A stretch of DNA of 6,808 nucleotides from JBOHHM01 sp050725495 (GTDB lineage Bacteria; Pseudomonadota; Gammaproteobacteria; Burkholderiales; Burkholderiaceae_C): NCBI GenBank assembly GCA_050725495.1, contig JBOHHM010000205.1, forward strand, positions 1 through 6,808, read 5' to 3'. Made by a program: the position numbers and the translations under genes. Numbering within the stretch: the first letter of the stretch is position 1; the number at the start of each line of letters is the position of its first letter. Below, piece by piece: positions 5,697 through 6,808 of this stretch. The notes beneath the pieces were generated by a model, which saw only the letters and a program-made list of their open reading frames with translations, was not told where the DNA came from and did no database searches.

Positions 5697-6542
5697 TCAG
5701 GTGCTTGGCGCCTGGGCCTGCTGGCACTTGACCTGAATCAGCTCGCGCTGCGCGGGCGTGGCGCCCAGCCGCACGGCGCTCAAGCAACCGCCCCAGACAC
5801 AGCCCGTGTCCAGCGAGATCAGGTTGGGCCGCTCCAGCCAGCCCAGGGTGGACCAGTGGCCAAAGGCCACGGTCACATCCGCCGTCTGGCGGCCCGGCAC
5901 TTCGAACCACGGCAGGTAGCCTGGGGGTGCGGCATCGGGGCCGCCGTTGGTCTTGAACTCCATCAGGCCCTCGGGCGTGCAAAAGCGCAGTCGCGTCAGC
6001 GCGTTGACGATCACGCGCAGCCGTGGCGCGCCGCTGAGTTCATCGCTCCACTGCGCGGGCTCGTTGCCATACATCTCGTGCAGGAAGTCGAGCAGATCGG
6101 GGCTGCGCAACAAGGTTTCCATTTCGGCCGCAAGCGCTATTGTTTTGATAGCGCTCCATGATGGCAGCACGCCGGCATGGACCATTAAAACCTGTTGCCC
6201 GGAGAAGTTCTCCAGCATCGCCAGACGCTGCTGGCACAACCAGTCCAGCAGGGCGGGTCGGTCGCGGGCGTTGAGGATGCCGTCCAGCGTGTCATGGCGA
6301 TGCGGCCGCCGCACGCCATGGTTCACGGCGAGCAAGTGCAGGTCGTGGTTGCCCAACAGGTAGTGCGCCGCCGAGCCATAACCCATGAGCCGGCGCAGCA
6401 CCGCGTCCGAGTCCGGGCCGCGGTTGACCAGGTCGCCCAGCAGGTAGAGGGTGTCGCGGCTGGGCGAGAAGTCGATCTCGTCGAGCAGCCGCTGCAGGGG
6501 GCCGTCGCAGCCCTGCACATCGCCGATCAAGTAAAGTGCCAT
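5697..6542 (-). CDS. apaH: Symmetrical bis(5'-nucleosyl)-tetraphosphatase ApaH (diadenosine tetraphosphatase)
   Basis: A complete 281-residue cytoplasmic metallophosphoesterase, the usual ApaH length (about 280). It hydrolyses Ap4A symmetrically to two ADP; related enzymes also remove Np4 caps from RNA. The calcineurin-like signature is intact: GDVQG (7-11), GDLVNRGP (36-43), GNHD (64-67), VHAG (121-124, where E. coli has SHAG) and GHW (228-230). The ApaH-specific C-terminal block is present as DTGCVWGG (245-252). GDVQG in place of GDxHG is characteristic of ApaH. AGGAGG/GGGAG sequences lie about 10-13 bases upstream of the ATG. Codons for SAIKTIAL (about 130-137) consist of an AT-rich inverted repeat unlike the rest of the gene, although the length there matches E. 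coli ApaH as I recall it. It is convergent with tauC and divergent from the CNNM-type gene, and appears independent of the taurine genes. Confidence 0.95.
   Translation of the reverse strand: MALYLIGDVQGCDGPLQRLLDEIDFSPSRDTLYLLGDLVNRGPDSDAVLRRLMGYGSAAHYLLGNHDLHLLAVNHGVRRPHRHDTLDGILNARDRPALLDWLCQQRLAMLENFSGQQVLMVHAGVLPSWSAIKTIALAAEMETLLRSPDLLDFLHEMYGNEPAQWSDELSGAPRLRVIVNALTRLRFCTPEGLMEFKTNGGPDAAPPGYLPWFEVPGRQTADVTVAFGHWSTLGWLERPNLISLDTGCVWGGCLSAVRLGATPAQRELIQVKCQQAQAPST
6133..6155. repeat. AT-rich inverted repeat inside apaH
   Basis: Perfect eight-base arms AGCGCTAT (6133-6140) and ATAGCGCT (6148-6155) flank a seven-base spacer TGTTTTG. On the coding (minus) strand it reads in frame as part of SAIKTIAL, so ApaH stays intact. 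Its AT-rich centre contrasts with the surrounding GC-rich codons. From memory, related GCTAT...ATAGC repeats with an AT-rich centre are scattered in Comamonadaceae genomes, including inside genes. I cannot verify this here. Confidence 0.6.
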
Positions 6543-6566
6543 GGTGTCGATTCTCCCTCCTGATCC

Positions 6567-6808
6567 ATGGATTTCCTGCTGATCGCGCTGCTGACCCTGC
6601 TCAACGGCGTGTTTGCCATGTCCGAACTGGCCCTGGCCTCCAGTCGCAAGGCGCGCCTCACCGCCATGGCCGAGGCGGGCGACAAGGGGGCGCGGTCCGC
6701 GCTGGACCTGCTGGACAACCCCACGCAGTTCCTGTCGTCGGTGCAGGTCGGCATCACCTCGATTGGCATGCTCAACGGCATCATCGGCGAAGCCGCGTTC
6801 AGCGATGG
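6567..6808 (+). CDS. CNNM/CorC-type (hemolysin family, DUF21) membrane protein, 5' part only
   Basis: The first 80 codons of a membrane protein with an N-terminal CNNM (DUF21) transmembrane domain; the rest, normally including CBS and CorC/HlyC domains, lies beyond the right edge. Visible family features are the first membrane helix FLLIALLTLLNGVFAMSELALA (about 3-24), then SSRKARLTAMAEAGDKGARSAL (25-46), the conserved DNPTQFLSSVQVGITSIGMLNG stretch (50-71) and the start of the second helix, GIIGEAAFSD. Members act in Mg2+/Co2+ transport or efflux; the older label 'hemolysin' is mostly a misnomer. The ATG at 6567 gives the standard family N-terminus but has no good Shine-Dalgarno upstream. 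Its start is 24 bp from the divergent apaH start, so its promoter must overlap apaH coding sequence. Which paralogue it is (corC, ytfL or tlyC-like) cannot be told from this fragment. Confidence 0.88.
   Translation, partial: MDFLLIALLTLLNGVFAMSELALASSRKARLTAMAEAGDKGARSALDLLDNPTQFLSSVQVGITSIGMLNGIIGEAAFSD

Noticed and set aside
6133..6140. GCGCTAT inside the apaH repeat as a third TauR site
   Set aside because: It shares only seven bases with the operator core, lacks ATCTGG and the CGAAT flank, and is explained by the inverted repeat in apaH.

Overview
The window is GC-rich, densely coding DNA. Its gene content suggests a betaproteobacterium of the Burkholderiales, most likely Comamonadaceae. 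Three things point there: a taurine-dissimilation locus of the tauR/tauXY/tauABC type, an apaH gene divergent from a CNNM/CorC-type gene, and a short AT-rich inverted repeat inside apaH of a kind I associate with Comamonadaceae genomes. This taxonomy is inference; no rRNA or marker gene is present.

Positions 1-2380 are all on the minus strand. In transcription order they hold a MocR-type regulator with a GntR-like winged helix fused to an aminotransferase-like domain (tauR-like, 872-2380), a small NTF2/SnoaL-fold protein (tauX-like, 350-754), and the first 97 codons of a FAD-dependent DAO-family oxidoreductase (tauY-like, 1-293, running off the left edge). A 208-bp divergent intergenic region (2381-2588) separates them from the plus-strand operon tauA-tauB-tauC (2589-5373). 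That operon encodes a periplasmic taurine-binding protein, an ATPase and a permease. There is no tauD (taurine dioxygenase) after tauC. The locus therefore looks like a catabolic module, with import by TauABC, deamination by TauXY to sulfoacetaldehyde and control by TauR, rather than an E. coli-type sulfur-scavenging tauABCD operon. The downstream enzymes (Xsc, Pta, sulfite or sulfoacetate handling) are not in the window.

The most informative non-coding signal is a 28-bp element found twice, in opposite orientations. One copy lies upstream of tauX (808-835, minus) and one upstream of tauA (2463-2490, plus). They match at 23 of 28 positions, including an identical 14-mer. This is a strong candidate TauR operator and ties the NTF2-like/oxidoreductase pair to the taurine transporter as one regulon.

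Positions 5374-5696 are a 323-bp gap between convergent genes with no convincing gene and one strong GC hairpin. To its right, apaH (diadenosine tetraphosphatase, minus, 5697-6542) is complete. A CNNM/CorC-type membrane protein gene (plus, from 6567) starts only 24 bp from the apaH start and runs off the right edge. This second locus appears to be housekeeping and unrelated to taurine.

I see no RNA gene, CRISPR array, insertion sequence or phage element.
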